A stretch of 64,000 bases of DNA from assembly GCF_001633105.1 (NCBI RefSeq), contig NZ_LUKZ01000003.1:124352-188351 (forward strand), written 5' to 3'. This DNA is from Acidovorax sp. GW101-3H11. GTDB lineage: Bacteria > Pseudomonadota > Gammaproteobacteria > Burkholderiales > Burkholderiaceae_C. A program made the translations under genes and the position numbers. Each line of letters starts with the position of its first letter. The stretch's first letter is position 1. The notes beneath the pieces are model-generated. The model saw only the letters and a program-made list of their open reading frames with translations, made no database searches and was not told the DNA's origin. Of this stretch, positions 50,603 through 59,357 are shown piece by piece.

Positions 50603-51458
50603 GAGCGATCAAATTATAGGTTTGCACCACTGGTTCGATTCCCCGCCGGGCCGGTACCTGCTGGCGTGGGAGCAGGCGCGCTTTGACGAGGCCGTGGTGG
50701 ACATTTTTGGCTACCACAGCCTGCAGCTGGGCATGCCCCTGCTGGACGGCCTGCGCGCCAACCGCATGCCCTACCAGTGGCTGGCACTGGGGCAGGAGGG
50801 GGTGGGGGTGCCTGAGCCCATTGCTTCTGCGCCAGCGGGTGACGGGGGCGCAGCCCCTGTGCGGCAGCACACCGTGGACCTGCTTACCGAGTCCGTGGCC
50901 CTGCCGTTTGCCGATGCGAGCCTGGACCTCATCGTGTTGCCCCACACCCTGGAGCTGAGCATCGACCCCCACGCTACGCTGCGTGAGGTGGAGCGGGTGC
51001 TGATGCCCGAGGGGCGCGTGGTCATCAGCGGGCTCAACCCCACCAGCCTGTGGGGCTTGCGCCAGCGGCGTGCGCGGCTGTACCAGCGCATGGGGCGGGG
51101 CACTTTGTACCTGCCCGATGTGGGCGAGTTCATTGGCTACCGGCGCCTGCGGGACTGGCTCAGGCTTTTGAGCTTCGAGGTCGAATCGGCCCGTTTTGGC
51201 TGTTATCGTCCTGCGGTGCGCAGCGCCCAGTGGCTGGAGCGCTTTGGCTGGATGGACCCCCTGGGAGAGCGCTGGTGGCCCATTCTGGGCGCGGCCTATT
51301 TCCTGGTGGCGGTCAAGCGGGTGCATGGCATGCGCCTGCTGGAGCCCGCATGGCGCAACCAGCGCCAGCGGTCTGCCGCCACGGTGCCTGTGGCCAACCG
51401 TGCGGGCGGCCGGGTGCCCGCCGCCCATGCGTCCCCGGTCCGGCGCGACCCAACATAG
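50601..51458 (+). CDS. YafS-like methyltransferase-domain protein
   Basis: A 285-residue protein in the place of E. coli yafS (gloB/yafS-rnhA). The middle (about 85-155) looks like the second half of a class I SAM methyltransferase: VALPFADASLDLIVLPHTLEL, DPHATLREVERVLMPEGRVVISGLNPTSLWG. The usual glycine-rich SAM motif I is not recognisable before it, so activity is uncertain. The C-terminus is basic and variable. ATG 50601 shares two bases with the gloB start codon. Confidence 0.82.
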   Translation: MSDQIIGLHHWFDSPPGRYLLAWEQARFDEAVVDIFGYHSLQLGMPLLDGLRANRMPYQWLALGQEGVGVPEPIASAPAGDGGAAPVRQHTVDLLTESVALPFADASLDLIVLPHTLELSIDPHATLREVERVLMPEGRVVISGLNPTSLWGLRQRRARLYQRMGRGTLYLPDVGEFIGYRRLRDWLRLLSFEVESARFGCYRPAVRSAQWLERFGWMDPLGERWWPILGAAYFLVAVKRVHGMRLLEPAWRNQRQRSAATVPVANRAGGRVPAAHASPVRRDPT

Positions 51459-51542
51459 ATAGACAATCCCCCACCGGCCGCCACGGGGCCCCTTGGCCGG
51501 GCCCTGGTGGCCATGAATGAATCACGAGAGCAGGAACACAGT

Positions 51543-51992
51543 TTGAACCAGGTAGAGATATACACAGATGGCGCCTGCAAGGGCAACCCGGGCCCCGGCG
51601 GATGGGGCGTGTTGTTGCGCGCCGGGCAGGTCGAGAAGGAGCTGTTTGGCGGCGAGCTGGGCACCACCAACAACCGCATGGAGCTGCTGGCCGTGATCGA
51701 GGCGCTGTCGGCCCTCAAGCGCCCCTGTGCGGTGACGCTGTTCCTGGACAGCGAATATGTGCGCAAGGGCATCACCGAGTGGATCCATGGCTGGAAGGCC
51801 AAGGGCTGGCGCACCGCGTCCAAGCAGCCGGTCAAGAACGTCGAGCTGTGGCAGCGGCTGGATGCCCTGGTCAGCACCGGGGGCCACCGCATCGAGTGGC
51901 GCTGGGTCAAGGGGCATTCGGGCGATCCGGGCAACGAGCGCGCCGATGCGCTGGCCAACCGGGGCGTGGACAAGGCCCTGGGGCGCGGATGA
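51543..51992 (+). CDS. rnhA: Ribonuclease HI
   Basis: Degrades the RNA strand of RNA-DNA hybrids. 149 residues with the catalytic D-E-D-D set: Asp in [14 protein letters not shown], Glu in [12 protein letters not shown], Asp in [10 protein letters not shown] and Asp in NERADALAN, plus the basic protrusion [18 protein letters not shown] chose TTG 51543 because AGGA lies seven bases upstream and relatives begin [12 protein letters not shown] 51513 is an alternative. It follows the YafS-like gene. Confidence 0.95.
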   Translation: MNQVEIYTDGACKGNPGPGGWGVLLRAGQVEKELFGGELGTTNNRMELLAVIEALSALKRPCAVTLFLDSEYVRKGITEWIHGWKAKGWRTASKQPVKNVELWQRLDALVSTGGHRIEWRWVKGHSGDPGNERADALANRGVDKALGRG

Positions 51993-52051
51993 CCCGCAGA
52001 TGACCTCGGCGCGGGCGCCGTGCCTCGAAAGAGTGCATCGGCGCAGCCACC

Positions 52052-52076
52052 AGCCCCTTCGGGGGCTTTTTTGTTT
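52052..52076 (+). terminator. Intrinsic terminator after rnhA
   Basis: AGCCCC-TTCG-GGGGCT followed by TTTTTGTTTTT. The remaining 130 bp up to the RND adaptor gene should hold its promoter; TTGACC at 52111 is a possible -35, without a good -10. Confidence 0.93.
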
Positions 52077-52206
52077 TTGGGCGTGTAAAGCCTGCGTAAA
52101 ACCGCCGCAATTGACCTTGGGGTCTTGCCAGAGTTTGCTGCAGCACAAGACACGCACTGATACATTGTTTGATTGCATTCCCCACACCACCTGGTTTCAC
52201 TGACCC

Positions 52207-53640
52207 ATGGCATCCAAGAACAAGTACATCGTTTTCGCTGTCATCGGCATTGCCGCCGCCTCGGGTGCCGCCTGGTGGCTCCAGAAACCCGCGCCGTCCA
52301 CGCGCACTGATGTGTCAGCGGCCGCAGGCGGTGGAGGTGCGACAGCGGGTGGTGCCGCGCGGGGTGCCAGCGCTGCAGGTGGGGCCGGTGGTGGTGCAGG
52401 CCGTCCCGTGGCGGTAGAGGCTGTGGCCGTGCGGCAGATGGCCCTGCGCGACGATGCCGAGGCCGTGGGCAGCCTGCGGTCGCGCCAGAGCGTGATGCTG
52501 CGGCCCGAGGTGGGTGGGCGCATCACGCAGCTCAACTTCCGCGACGGCCAGCGCGTGCGGCGCGGGCAGGTGCTGGTGCAGTTTGACGACCAGCTGCCCC
52601 GCGCGCAGATCCAGCAAAGCCAGGCCGAGCTGTCCATCGCCCAGGCCAACCACAAGCGCAACCAGGAGCTGGTGGCCCAGGGCTTCATCAGCCAGCGCTC
52701 GGTGGATGAAAGCGCCGCCAACCTGGAGGTGGCGCAGGCCAAGCTGGCCCTGGCGCAGGCCACGGCCCAGCGGCTCAAGATCGTGGCGCCCTTCGATGGC
52801 ATTGCAGGCATCCGGGGCGTGAACGTGGGCGACTACCTCAAGGACGGCGCCGACATCGTCAACATCGAAGACCTGGACGCCGTGTACGTGGACTTCCGCC
52901 TGCCCGAGCGCCTGCAAAGCAAGGCACGCACCGGCCAGACCGCCCAGGTGGCGTTTGATGCGCTGCCCGGCGTGCGCTACGCCGCTGTGGTGCAGGCCAT
53001 CAGCCCGCAGATCGACGCCGACGGCCGGGCCATTGCGGTGCGCGGCTGCATCGACAACCGCCGCCTGCAGCTGCGCCCGGGCATGTTCGCCCGCGTGACG
53101 GCTGTGTTTGCAGAGCGCAGCGATGCGCGTGTGGTGCCTGAAGAAGCCATCGTGCCCGACGGCAACAGCCCCTACGTGCTGAAGATTGTGGAGGGCAAGG
53201 AGCCCGGCACCCGCGTGACGCGCCGCACACCCGTGCAACTGGGCGCACGCGCGCCGGGTTTGGTGGAGGTGGTCGAGGGGCTGAACGCGGGCGACCTGGT
53301 GGTCACGGCCGGTCAGCAGCGCATCCGCAAGGACGGCACCGAGGTGCGGGTGGTGGAACTGGGCAAGCAGGGCGCCGGAGCCGCGCCATCTGCCGCGCGC
53401 CCGGCCTCAGGCCCCCGGGGGGGCAATGCGGCGGGCGTGGCCGATGCGCCTGCGGCTGGCGCATCGGGCGCGGCGGCTGCGGTGACGATGGCCACTGCGC
53501 CGGTGGCCCCGGCTGCCCCCGCAGCGCCCACGGCAGCCCCCGCCAGCGCGCTTGTGGCCCCGCTGCCAGGTCCCAATCCTTGCCAGGTGGCGGCCAACCC
53601 CGGCCAGCCAAACCCTGCCAGCAAGCGATCTCCCGCCTGA
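52207..53640 (+). CDS. RND efflux periplasmic adaptor (membrane fusion protein)
   Basis: A 477-residue adaptor linking an RND pump to an outer-membrane channel. It has an N-terminal membrane anchor (about 7-24) without a lipobox Cys. A Gly/Ala-rich stretch comes next, then the lipoyl half LRPEVGGRITQLNFRDGQRVRRGQVLVQ-type motif (around 98-125), the alpha hairpin (about 135-185) and beta-barrel (IVAPFDGIAGIRGVNVGDYL). An Ala/Pro-rich tail of ~80 residues is unusual. The permease follows after 53 bp. No outer-membrane factor gene is present. Confidence 0.92.
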   Translation: MASKNKYIVFAVIGIAAASGAAWWLQKPAPSTRTDVSAAAGGGGATAGGAARGASAAGGAGGGAGRPVAVEAVAVRQMALRDDAEAVGSLRSRQSVMLRPEVGGRITQLNFRDGQRVRRGQVLVQFDDQLPRAQIQQSQAELSIAQANHKRNQELVAQGFISQRSVDESAANLEVAQAKLALAQATAQRLKIVAPFDGIAGIRGVNVGDYLKDGADIVNIEDLDAVYVDFRLPERLQSKARTGQTAQVAFDALPGVRYAAVVQAISPQIDADGRAIAVRGCIDNRRLQLRPGMFARVTAVFAERSDARVVPEEAIVPDGNSPYVLKIVEGKEPGTRVTRRTPVQLGARAPGLVEVVEGLNAGDLVVTAGQQRIRKDGTEVRVVELGKQGAGAAPSAARPASGPRGGNAAGVADAPAAGASGAAAAVTMATAPVAPAAPAAPTAAPASALVAPLPGPNPCQVAANPGQPNPASKRSPA

Positions 53641-53693
53641 TGGGCGGGTTTTGCTGCCTGGTCACCGCCCTTTTCTGATGCCCCTGGACTGCC

Positions 53694-56600
53694 ATGCAAC
53701 TCGCTGAAATCTCCATTCGCCGGCCGGTGTTTGCCACCGTGCTGTCGCTGCTGGTGCTGCTGATTGGTGCGGTGAGCTTCACGCGCCTGTCGGTGCGCGA
53801 ATACCCCAAGATCGATGAACCCGTGGTCACCGTCAGCGTGCGCTACGCGGGCGCCTCGGCCGAGGTGATCGAATCCCAGGTCACCAAGCCGCTCGAAGAC
53901 TCGATTGCCGGGATTGACGCGGTGGATGTGATCACCTCCATCAGCCGCGCCGAGCAAAGCCAGATCAGCGTGCGTTTTCGCCTGGAGAAGGACGCCGACA
54001 ACGCCGCTGCCGAGGTGCGTGACCGCACGGCGCGCGTGCGCAACCGCCTGCCCACGGCTGTGGACGAGCCGGTGATCGCCAAGGTCGAGGCCGACGCCTC
54101 GCCCGTGATGTGGCTGGCCTTCAGCAGCGACACGCGCAGCCCGCTGGAGATCAACGACCTCATCAACCGCATCGTCAAGCCCCGCCTGCAGACCGTGACC
54201 GGTGTGGCCGACGTGCCCATCTACGGCGAACGCAAATACGCCATGCGCGTGTGGCTGGACCCGGAGCGCATGGCCGGCTACCGCCTGACCACGCAGGACG
54301 TGGAAGACGCGATCCGCCGCAACAACCTGGAGCTGCCCGCAGGCCGGATCGAATCCCAGCAGCGCGAGTTCAGCGTCACCTCCCAGACCGACCTGAAAAC
54401 GCCTGCGCAGTTCTCCAACATCGTGATCCGCACGGTCAACGGATTTCCCGTGCGCATCCAGGACGTGGCACGGGTGGAAGAGGGCGCGGCCAGCGACCGC
54501 AGCCGCGTGCGCCTGAACGGCCGAGACGCGATCTCGGTGGGCGTGATCCGCCAGGCCACGGCCAACCCGCTGGAGCTGTCGCAAGGCGTGCGTGCCATGC
54601 TGCCGCTGCTCAAGGCCGACCTGCCGCCAGACATCGGCATCGACGTCGCCAACGACAACTCCCTGTTCATCGACCGCTCCATCAAAAGCGTCTACACCAC
54701 CATTGCCGAGGCCGTGGTGCTGGTGGCCCTGGTGATCTTTGTGTTCCTGCGCACCTTCCGCGCGTCCATCATCCCCATCGTCACCATCCCGGTGAGCCTG
54801 GTGGGCAGCTTTGCGCTGATGTCGCTGGCGGGGTTTTCGATCAACACGCTCACGCTGCTGGCGCTCGTGCTGGCCATCGGCCTGGTGGTGGACGATGCCA
54901 TCGTGATGCTGGAGAACATCTACCGCCACATCGAAGAGGGGCTCGACCCGTTTTCCGCCGCCATCAAGGGCGCGCGCGAGATCGGTTTTGCCATCGTGGC
55001 CATGACACTCACGCTGGTGGCGGTGTACGCACCGCTGGCCTTCACGCCGGGCCGCACGGGGCGGCTTTTTGTGGAGTTTGCGCTGGCGCTGGCTGGGGCG
55101 GTGGTGGTGTCGGGCTTCGTGGCGCTCACGCTCTCGCCCATGATGTGTTCGCTGCTGCTCAAGCACAACCCCAAACCCAACTGGTTCGACCGCTCGATGG
55201 AGCGCTGGCTCACGGCGCTGTCGGACGTCTATGGCCGCCTGCTGCGCTGGATCGTCACGGCGCGCTGGGGCGGCGGCAAGGGCTCTGCGGCGGGTGGTGG
55301 CGTGCGGGGGGCCATCTTCCAGGCCCGCTGGATCGTGGTGGGCGTCATGGCCTTGAGCGGGCTGGCGCTGGCGCTGGTGTTCCCCACCATGCGGCAGGAG
55401 CTGTCGCCGCTGGAAGACCGGGGCACCATCCTGGCCAGCGTCACCGCGCCCGACGGCGCCACGCTGGACTACACCAACCGCTACGCGCTGGAGCTGGAAA
55501 AGATCGGCACCACCTACCCCGAGTTCGACCGCGTGTTTGCCAACATTGGTAACCCCACGGTGGCGCAGGGCAGCGTCATCTACCGCACGGTGGACTGGGA
55601 AAGCCGCAACCGCACCACGCTCGACCTGGCCAAGGAACTGCAACCCAAGGTGGCGGGCCTGCCAGGCGTGAACGCCTTCCTGATCACGCCGCCGTCGCTG
55701 GGCCAGGGCTTTCGCTCACGCCCGCTCACCTACGTGATCCAGACCTCGGACAGCTACGAGAACCTGAGCAAGGTGGTGGCCGCCTTCATGGCCGAGATTG
55801 CGCAGAACCCCGGCATCGTGGGCCCCGACGTGGACCTGCGCCTGAACAAGCCCGAACTGCGCATCGAGGTCAACCGTGAGCGCGCGGCCGACCTGGGCGT
55901 GAGCGTGGAAGTGGTGGCCAAGGCCATCGAGACCATGCTGGGCGGCCGCACCGTGACGCGCTACAAGCGCGACGCCGAGCAATACGACGTGATCGTGCAG
56001 ACCGAGGCGCGGGGCCGCACCACGCCCGAGAACATCGACACCATCTACGTGCGTGGCCGCAACGAAGCCATGATCCCGCTGTCCAGCCTGGTCAACGTGC
56101 GCGAGAGCGTGAGCCCGCGCGAGCTGAACCACTTTGGCCAGCGCCGCTCGGCCACCATCACGGCCAATCTGTCGTCCGACTACTCGCTGGGCCAGGCCCT
56201 CACCTTCATGAACGAGACGGCCGCCAAGGTGCTCAAGCCCGGCTACACCACCGACCTGAACGACACCTCGCGCGAGTTCAAGAACTCGCAGGGCGCGCTG
56301 GGCGTGGTGTTTGTGCTGGCGCTGGTGTTCATCTTCCTGGTGCTGGCCGCGCAGTTCGAGAGCTTCATCGACCCGCTGGTGATCATGGTCTCGGTGCCGC
56401 TGTCCATGATCGGCGCGCTGCTGGCGCTCAAGTGGAGCGGCGGCTCGCTCAACGTGTATTCGCAGATCGGGCTGATCACCCTGGTGGGGCTGATCACCAA
56501 ACACGGCATCCTGATCGTGGAGTTCACCAACCAGCTGCGCGAAGAGGGCATGGAGATGGTGGACGCGCTGGTCAAGGCGTCGGCCCAGCGCCTGCGTCCT

Positions 56601-56855
56601 ATCCTCATGACCACCGGCGCCATGGTGCTGGGCGCCATCCCCCTGGCCCTGGCCAAGGGCGCTGGCGCCGAGACGCGCATGCAGATCGGCTGGGTGATTG
56701 TGGGCGGTATGTCGCTGGGCACCTTGCTCACGATTTTTGTGGTGCCCACCATGTACACCCTGTTTGCTCGCAAGGCGGTGCCAGGCGCCAACACGGCGGT
56801 GGCAGCCGAGGAGCCGGAGCATCCACTGCACCCGCACGACTATGTGGCCAAGTAG
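53694..56855 (+). CDS. RND multidrug efflux permease (HAE1-like)
   Basis: A 1053-residue proton-driven exporter with 12 membrane helices in two repeats. It starts MQLAEISIRRPVFATVLSLLVLL. Helix 4 keeps the proton-relay acidic pair in GLVVDDAIVMLENIYRH, and helix 10 has GLITLVGLITKHGILIVEF with the relay Lys. Large periplasmic loops lie between helices 1-2 and 7-8. A Gly/Ala-rich cytosolic insertion near residues 520-535 is unusual. Substrates are unknown; drugs, solvents and metals are all possible for the class. Confidence 0.95.
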   Translation: MQLAEISIRRPVFATVLSLLVLLIGAVSFTRLSVREYPKIDEPVVTVSVRYAGASAEVIESQVTKPLEDSIAGIDAVDVITSISRAEQSQISVRFRLEKDADNAAAEVRDRTARVRNRLPTAVDEPVIAKVEADASPVMWLAFSSDTRSPLEINDLINRIVKPRLQTVTGVADVPIYGERKYAMRVWLDPERMAGYRLTTQDVEDAIRRNNLELPAGRIESQQREFSVTSQTDLKTPAQFSNIVIRTVNGFPVRIQDVARVEEGAASDRSRVRLNGRDAISVGVIRQATANPLELSQGVRAMLPLLKADLPPDIGIDVANDNSLFIDRSIKSVYTTIAEAVVLVALVIFVFLRTFRASIIPIVTIPVSLVGSFALMSLAGFSINTLTLLALVLAIGLVVDDAIVMLENIYRHIEEGLDPFSAAIKGAREIGFAIVAMTLTLVAVYAPLAFTPGRTGRLFVEFALALAGAVVVSGFVALTLSPMMCSLLLKHNPKPNWFDRSMERWLTALSDVYGRLLRWIVTARWGGGKGSAAGGGVRGAIFQARWIVVGVMALSGLALALVFPTMRQELSPLEDRGTILASVTAPDGATLDYTNRYALELEKIGTTYPEFDRVFANIGNPTVAQGSVIYRTVDWESRNRTTLDLAKELQPKVAGLPGVNAFLITPPSLGQGFRSRPLTYVIQTSDSYENLSKVVAAFMAEIAQNPGIVGPDVDLRLNKPELRIEVNRERAADLGVSVEVVAKAIETMLGGRTVTRYKRDAEQYDVIVQTEARGRTTPENIDTIYVRGRNEAMIPLSSLVNVRESVSPRELNHFGQRRSATITANLSSDYSLGQALTFMNETAAKVLKPGYTTDLNDTSREFKNSQGALGVVFVLALVFIFLVLAAQFESFIDPLVIMVSVPLSMIGALLALKWSGGSLNVYSQIGLITLVGLITKHGILIVEFTNQLREEGMEMVDALVKASAQRLRPILMTTGAMVLGAIPLALAKGAGAETRMQIGWVIVGGMSLGTLLTIFVVPTMYTLFARKAVPGANTAVAAEEPEHPLHPHDYVAK

Positions 56856-56875
56856 CCCTGTGCACGGCGGGTAAA

Positions 56876-56898
56876 AAGAAGCCCCATCGGGGCTTCTT
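56876..56898. terminator. Bidirectional terminator between the RND permease and thioredoxin-like gene
   Basis: AAGAAGCCCC (56876-56885), loop ATC, GGGGCTTCTT (56889-56898), with A-rich and T-rich flanks, serving both convergent genes. Confidence 0.92.
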
Positions 56899-56910
56899 AT
56901 TATTGGTGCT

Positions 56911-57243
56911 TCAGGGCTGCGCCACAGTGGACTGCACGGCGTCGGAGATGTCCTGCAGCGCCTGCGGCCGTACGAGCCGCGCCACTTCCTTGCCGTCCTT
57001 GAGGAACACCAGCGTGGGCCAGAGCTTCACGCCAAACGTGCGCCCCAGGCGCTGGCCCGGGCCGTCTTCCACCTTGATGTGCGCGACCTCTGCGTGGTCT
57101 TTCAGTGCCTGCTCGATCAGCGGCTGGGCGCGCTGGCAATGGCCACACCATGGGGTGCCAAATTCGACCATGGTGGCGCCGGTCAGGCGGTCCACGTCGT
57201 CGCGGGAAGGGGGTTGTGCAAGGTGCTGAGCGGCGTAGGGCAT
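56911..57243 (-). CDS. Thioredoxin-like protein
   Basis: A 110-residue thioredoxin fold with active site WCGHCQ, preceded by TMVEFGTP, and cis-Pro segment KLWPTLVFL. The His in CGHC raises redox potential relative to CGPC of TrxA, so it may act as an oxidoreductase with a distinct partner. No signal peptide, so it is cytosolic. It is the last gene of the moaA-mobA-GNAT-moeA strand, 48 bp after moeA. Confidence 0.88.
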   Translation of the reverse strand: MPYAAQHLAQPPSRDDVDRLTGATMVEFGTPWCGHCQRAQPLIEQALKDHAEVAHIKVEDGPGQRLGRTFGVKLWPTLVFLKDGKEVARLVRPQALQDISDAVQSTVAQP

Positions 57244-57291
57244 AAGGTCAAATTGTCAGAGCAGGGAACGGCGCGAAACGCTGCAGGGGGA

Positions 57292-58659
57292 TCAAATCAC
57301 CCCGTCAAACACCATCACATCCACCATGTCACCCACCGCCACATTGCCCTGACTGTGGTGCAGGACGATGAGGCCATTGGCCTGCACCATGGAGCTGAGC
57401 ACGCCCGAGCCCTGGTTGCCGGTGGTGCACACCTGGAGCGTGCCATCTGCGGCGGTGGTGACCAGGCCGCGCTGGTACTCCGTGCGCCCGGGTTTCTTGC
57501 GCATCGCTTCGGTGCTGACAGCGCGCAGCAGCGGCGGAGTGGTGCGGGTGCTGCCCATCATGCGCAGCAGGGCGGGGCGTACAAAGGCCAGAAAGGTCAC
57601 CATCACCGCCACCGGGTTGCCGGGCAGGCCAAAAAGCACGGCGCCAGCACTGGAATGTGGATTGCTATTGGTTTTATAGCTATCAGGGCTTGATGGTTGC
57701 GCGGTGGAAGCTGTTTTTTCTCCAAATCCAGCGGCGGCGATGCGCCCCACGGCCATGGGACGGCCCGGGCGCATGGCGATGCGCCAGAAGGCCACGTCGC
57801 CCAGCTTCTTCATCATGGTGCGGGTGTGGTCGGCCTCGCCCACGCTCACGCCGCCGCTGGTGATGATGGCGTCGGCCTGCTGGGCTGCCTGGCGGAACGC
57901 GGCTTCGAGCAGCGCAGGCTCGTCGCGCACCACGCCCAGGTCGATCACCTCCACGCCCAGGCGTGTGAGCAGGCCGAACACGGTGTAGCGGTTGCTGTCG
58001 TACACGGCGCCTTCGCGGGGCGCCTCGCCCAGGCTCAGGATCTCGTCGCCGGTCGAAAAATACGCTACGCGCAGGCGGCGCACCACCGTCACGGTGGGCA
58101 GGCCCAGGCTGGCCACCAGGCCCAGCGCGGCGGGCGTGAGCAGCTCGCCACGCGCCAGCGCCACGCCGCCTTCCATCAGGTCTTCGCCCTTGAAGCGGCG
58201 GTTGTCGCCCAGTTGCAGCACATCGGCGGCGATGGTGATGTGTTCAGCGCCGTCGGTGGTGGTCGAGGTGGTGAACTCCTGCGGCACCACGGTGTCGAGG
58301 CCCGCAGGCATGATGGCGCCGGTCATGATCTTCACGCACTCGCCCGCTGCCACGGTGCCTGCCCAGGCCTTGCCCGCGAGCGCCGTGCCCACCACGCGCA
58401 GCGTGAGGGGCTGGCCCTTGGCCAGCTGGGCGCCCGCAAAGGCATAGCCGTCCATGGCCGAGTTGTCGTGTGGCGGCACGCTGATGGGCGACACCACATC
58501 GCGGGCCAGCACGCGGCCCAGGGCGTTGAAGAGGGGCAGTTCCTCGGTGGCGGTCACGGGCTCGACCAGGCGGTCCAGGAACGCGTTGACGTCGGCGGCT
58601 TTCAGGGCCTGGGGGTCGTAGCCTTGCAGCTCGGCGGCGATCTGGGCAATGGTCTTCAT
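57292..58659 (-). CDS. moeA: Molybdopterin molybdenumtransferase MoeA
   Basis: Inserts molybdate into adenylylated molybdopterin. 455 residues: N-terminal VNAFLDRLVEPV, then SVPPHDNSAMDGYAF, the MPAGLDTVVPQE domain, the MogA-like TSGGVSVGEADHT motif, RPGRPMAVGRI and FGLPGNPVAVMVTF. Between the last two lies an insertion of about 30 residues (GEKTASTAQ to HSSAGAV) absent from E. coli MoeA as I recall it. It coincides with a copy of the 60 bp repeat. ATG 58659 matches relatives (MKTIAQIAAEL). Confidence 0.95.
   Translation of the reverse strand: MKTIAQIAAELQGYDPQALKAADVNAFLDRLVEPVTATEELPLFNALGRVLARDVVSPISVPPHDNSAMDGYAFAGAQLAKGQPLTLRVVGTALAGKAWAGTVAAGECVKIMTGAIMPAGLDTVVPQEFTTSTTTDGAEHITIAADVLQLGDNRRFKGEDLMEGGVALARGELLTPAALGLVASLGLPTVTVVRRLRVAYFSTGDEILSLGEAPREGAVYDSNRYTVFGLLTRLGVEVIDLGVVRDEPALLEAAFRQAAQQADAIITSGGVSVGEADHTRTMMKKLGDVAFWRIAMRPGRPMAVGRIAAAGFGEKTASTAQPSSPDSYKTNSNPHSSAGAVLFGLPGNPVAVMVTFLAFVRPALLRMMGSTRTTPPLLRAVSTEAMRKKPGRTEYQRGLVTTAADGTLQVCTTGNQGSGVLSSMVQANGLIVLHHSQGNVAVGDMVDVMVFDGVI
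57660..57727 (+). repeat. 60 bp dispersed repeat, copy 6, inside moeA
   Basis: GATTGCTATTGGTTTTATAG, CTATCAGGGCTTGATGGTTG and CGCGGTGGAAGCTGTTTTTT. Antisense to moeA; the encoded peptide SYKTNSNP lies in an apparent loop insertion of the protein. Confidence 0.6.
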
Positions 58660-58727
58660 GGGGGTCAACAACAACAGTCAGGTGTGCCGCGCAGCGAGTG
58701 GCTCGTCAATGGCTCGTCACCGGCTTC

Positions 58728-59327
58728 TTACTTGGAGCGGCAGGCGGGAAAAGGGTCGGGGGTCAGCACGAGCAGCATGTGCAGCTTGTCATAGGCCACG
58801 TTGTCCACCACCACGGCGCGCGGCAGCAGGCCCCAGGCAGTGAAGCCCGCCTGCTCGTACAGCCGCACCACATGGGTGTTGGATGCCGTGACCGTGAGCA
58901 CCAGCTGCGTGAGGCCCGGTACATTGCGCGCGGCCTGCACGCAGGCGGCCACCAGTTGCTGGCCAATGCCCCGGCGCTGCGCGGTGGGCGCCACCATCAT
59001 GCCCACCACGGTGGCGCAGTGGCGCTGCTTGGCGCGCTGCTCGCGCTCGCAGCCCAGGCAGCCCAGCAACTGGCCTGCAGCATCGAAGGCGCCCAGAAAG
59101 AACACGCCCGACTCCACCGGGCCAAAACGCACCGCATATTCCTTGGCCGGGCGGCCTACCGACGCGGCGTAGTCTGAGGTGAACGCATCCGGCGCGGTGC
59201 GCAGTGCCTCGTCGCGCAGGGCCTTGTAGGCCACGGCATCGGCGGTGACCAGGGGCCGGATATGGACGGCGTTGGCGGCGGCCGCAGCGGCAGCAAAGGC
59301 GGTGGCGGGCGGCAGGGGCTCGGTCAT
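58728..59327 (-). CDS. GNAT-family N-acetyltransferase
   Basis: A 199-residue acetyltransferase with the acetyl-CoA motif VAPTAQRRGIGQQLVAA and the C-terminal block NTHVVRLYEQAGFTAWG. The N-terminus VHIRPLVTADAVAYKALRDEAL is typical of RimI-like enzymes. A conserved-looking central part reads GVFFLGAFDAAGQLLG. It lies between mobA and moeA on the same strand, with gaps of 30 and 68 bp, an unusual position. The substrate is unknown; no link to molybdenum cofactor is known to me. Confidence 0.85.
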   Translation of the reverse strand: MTEPLPPATAFAAAAAAANAVHIRPLVTADAVAYKALRDEALRTAPDAFTSDYAASVGRPAKEYAVRFGPVESGVFFLGAFDAAGQLLGCLGCEREQRAKQRHCATVVGMMVAPTAQRRGIGQQLVAACVQAARNVPGLTQLVLTVTASNTHVVRLYEQAGFTAWGLLPRAVVVDNVAYDKLHMLLVLTPDPFPACRSK

Positions 59328-59357
59328 GGTGGGGTGGTCGTCTCGGGTCAGGGGCGC

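Noticed and set aside
53313-55643. A 776-codon open frame antisense to the RND pump genes
   Set aside because: His/Arg/Gln-rich product without motifs, opposite unmistakable adaptor and permease genes.
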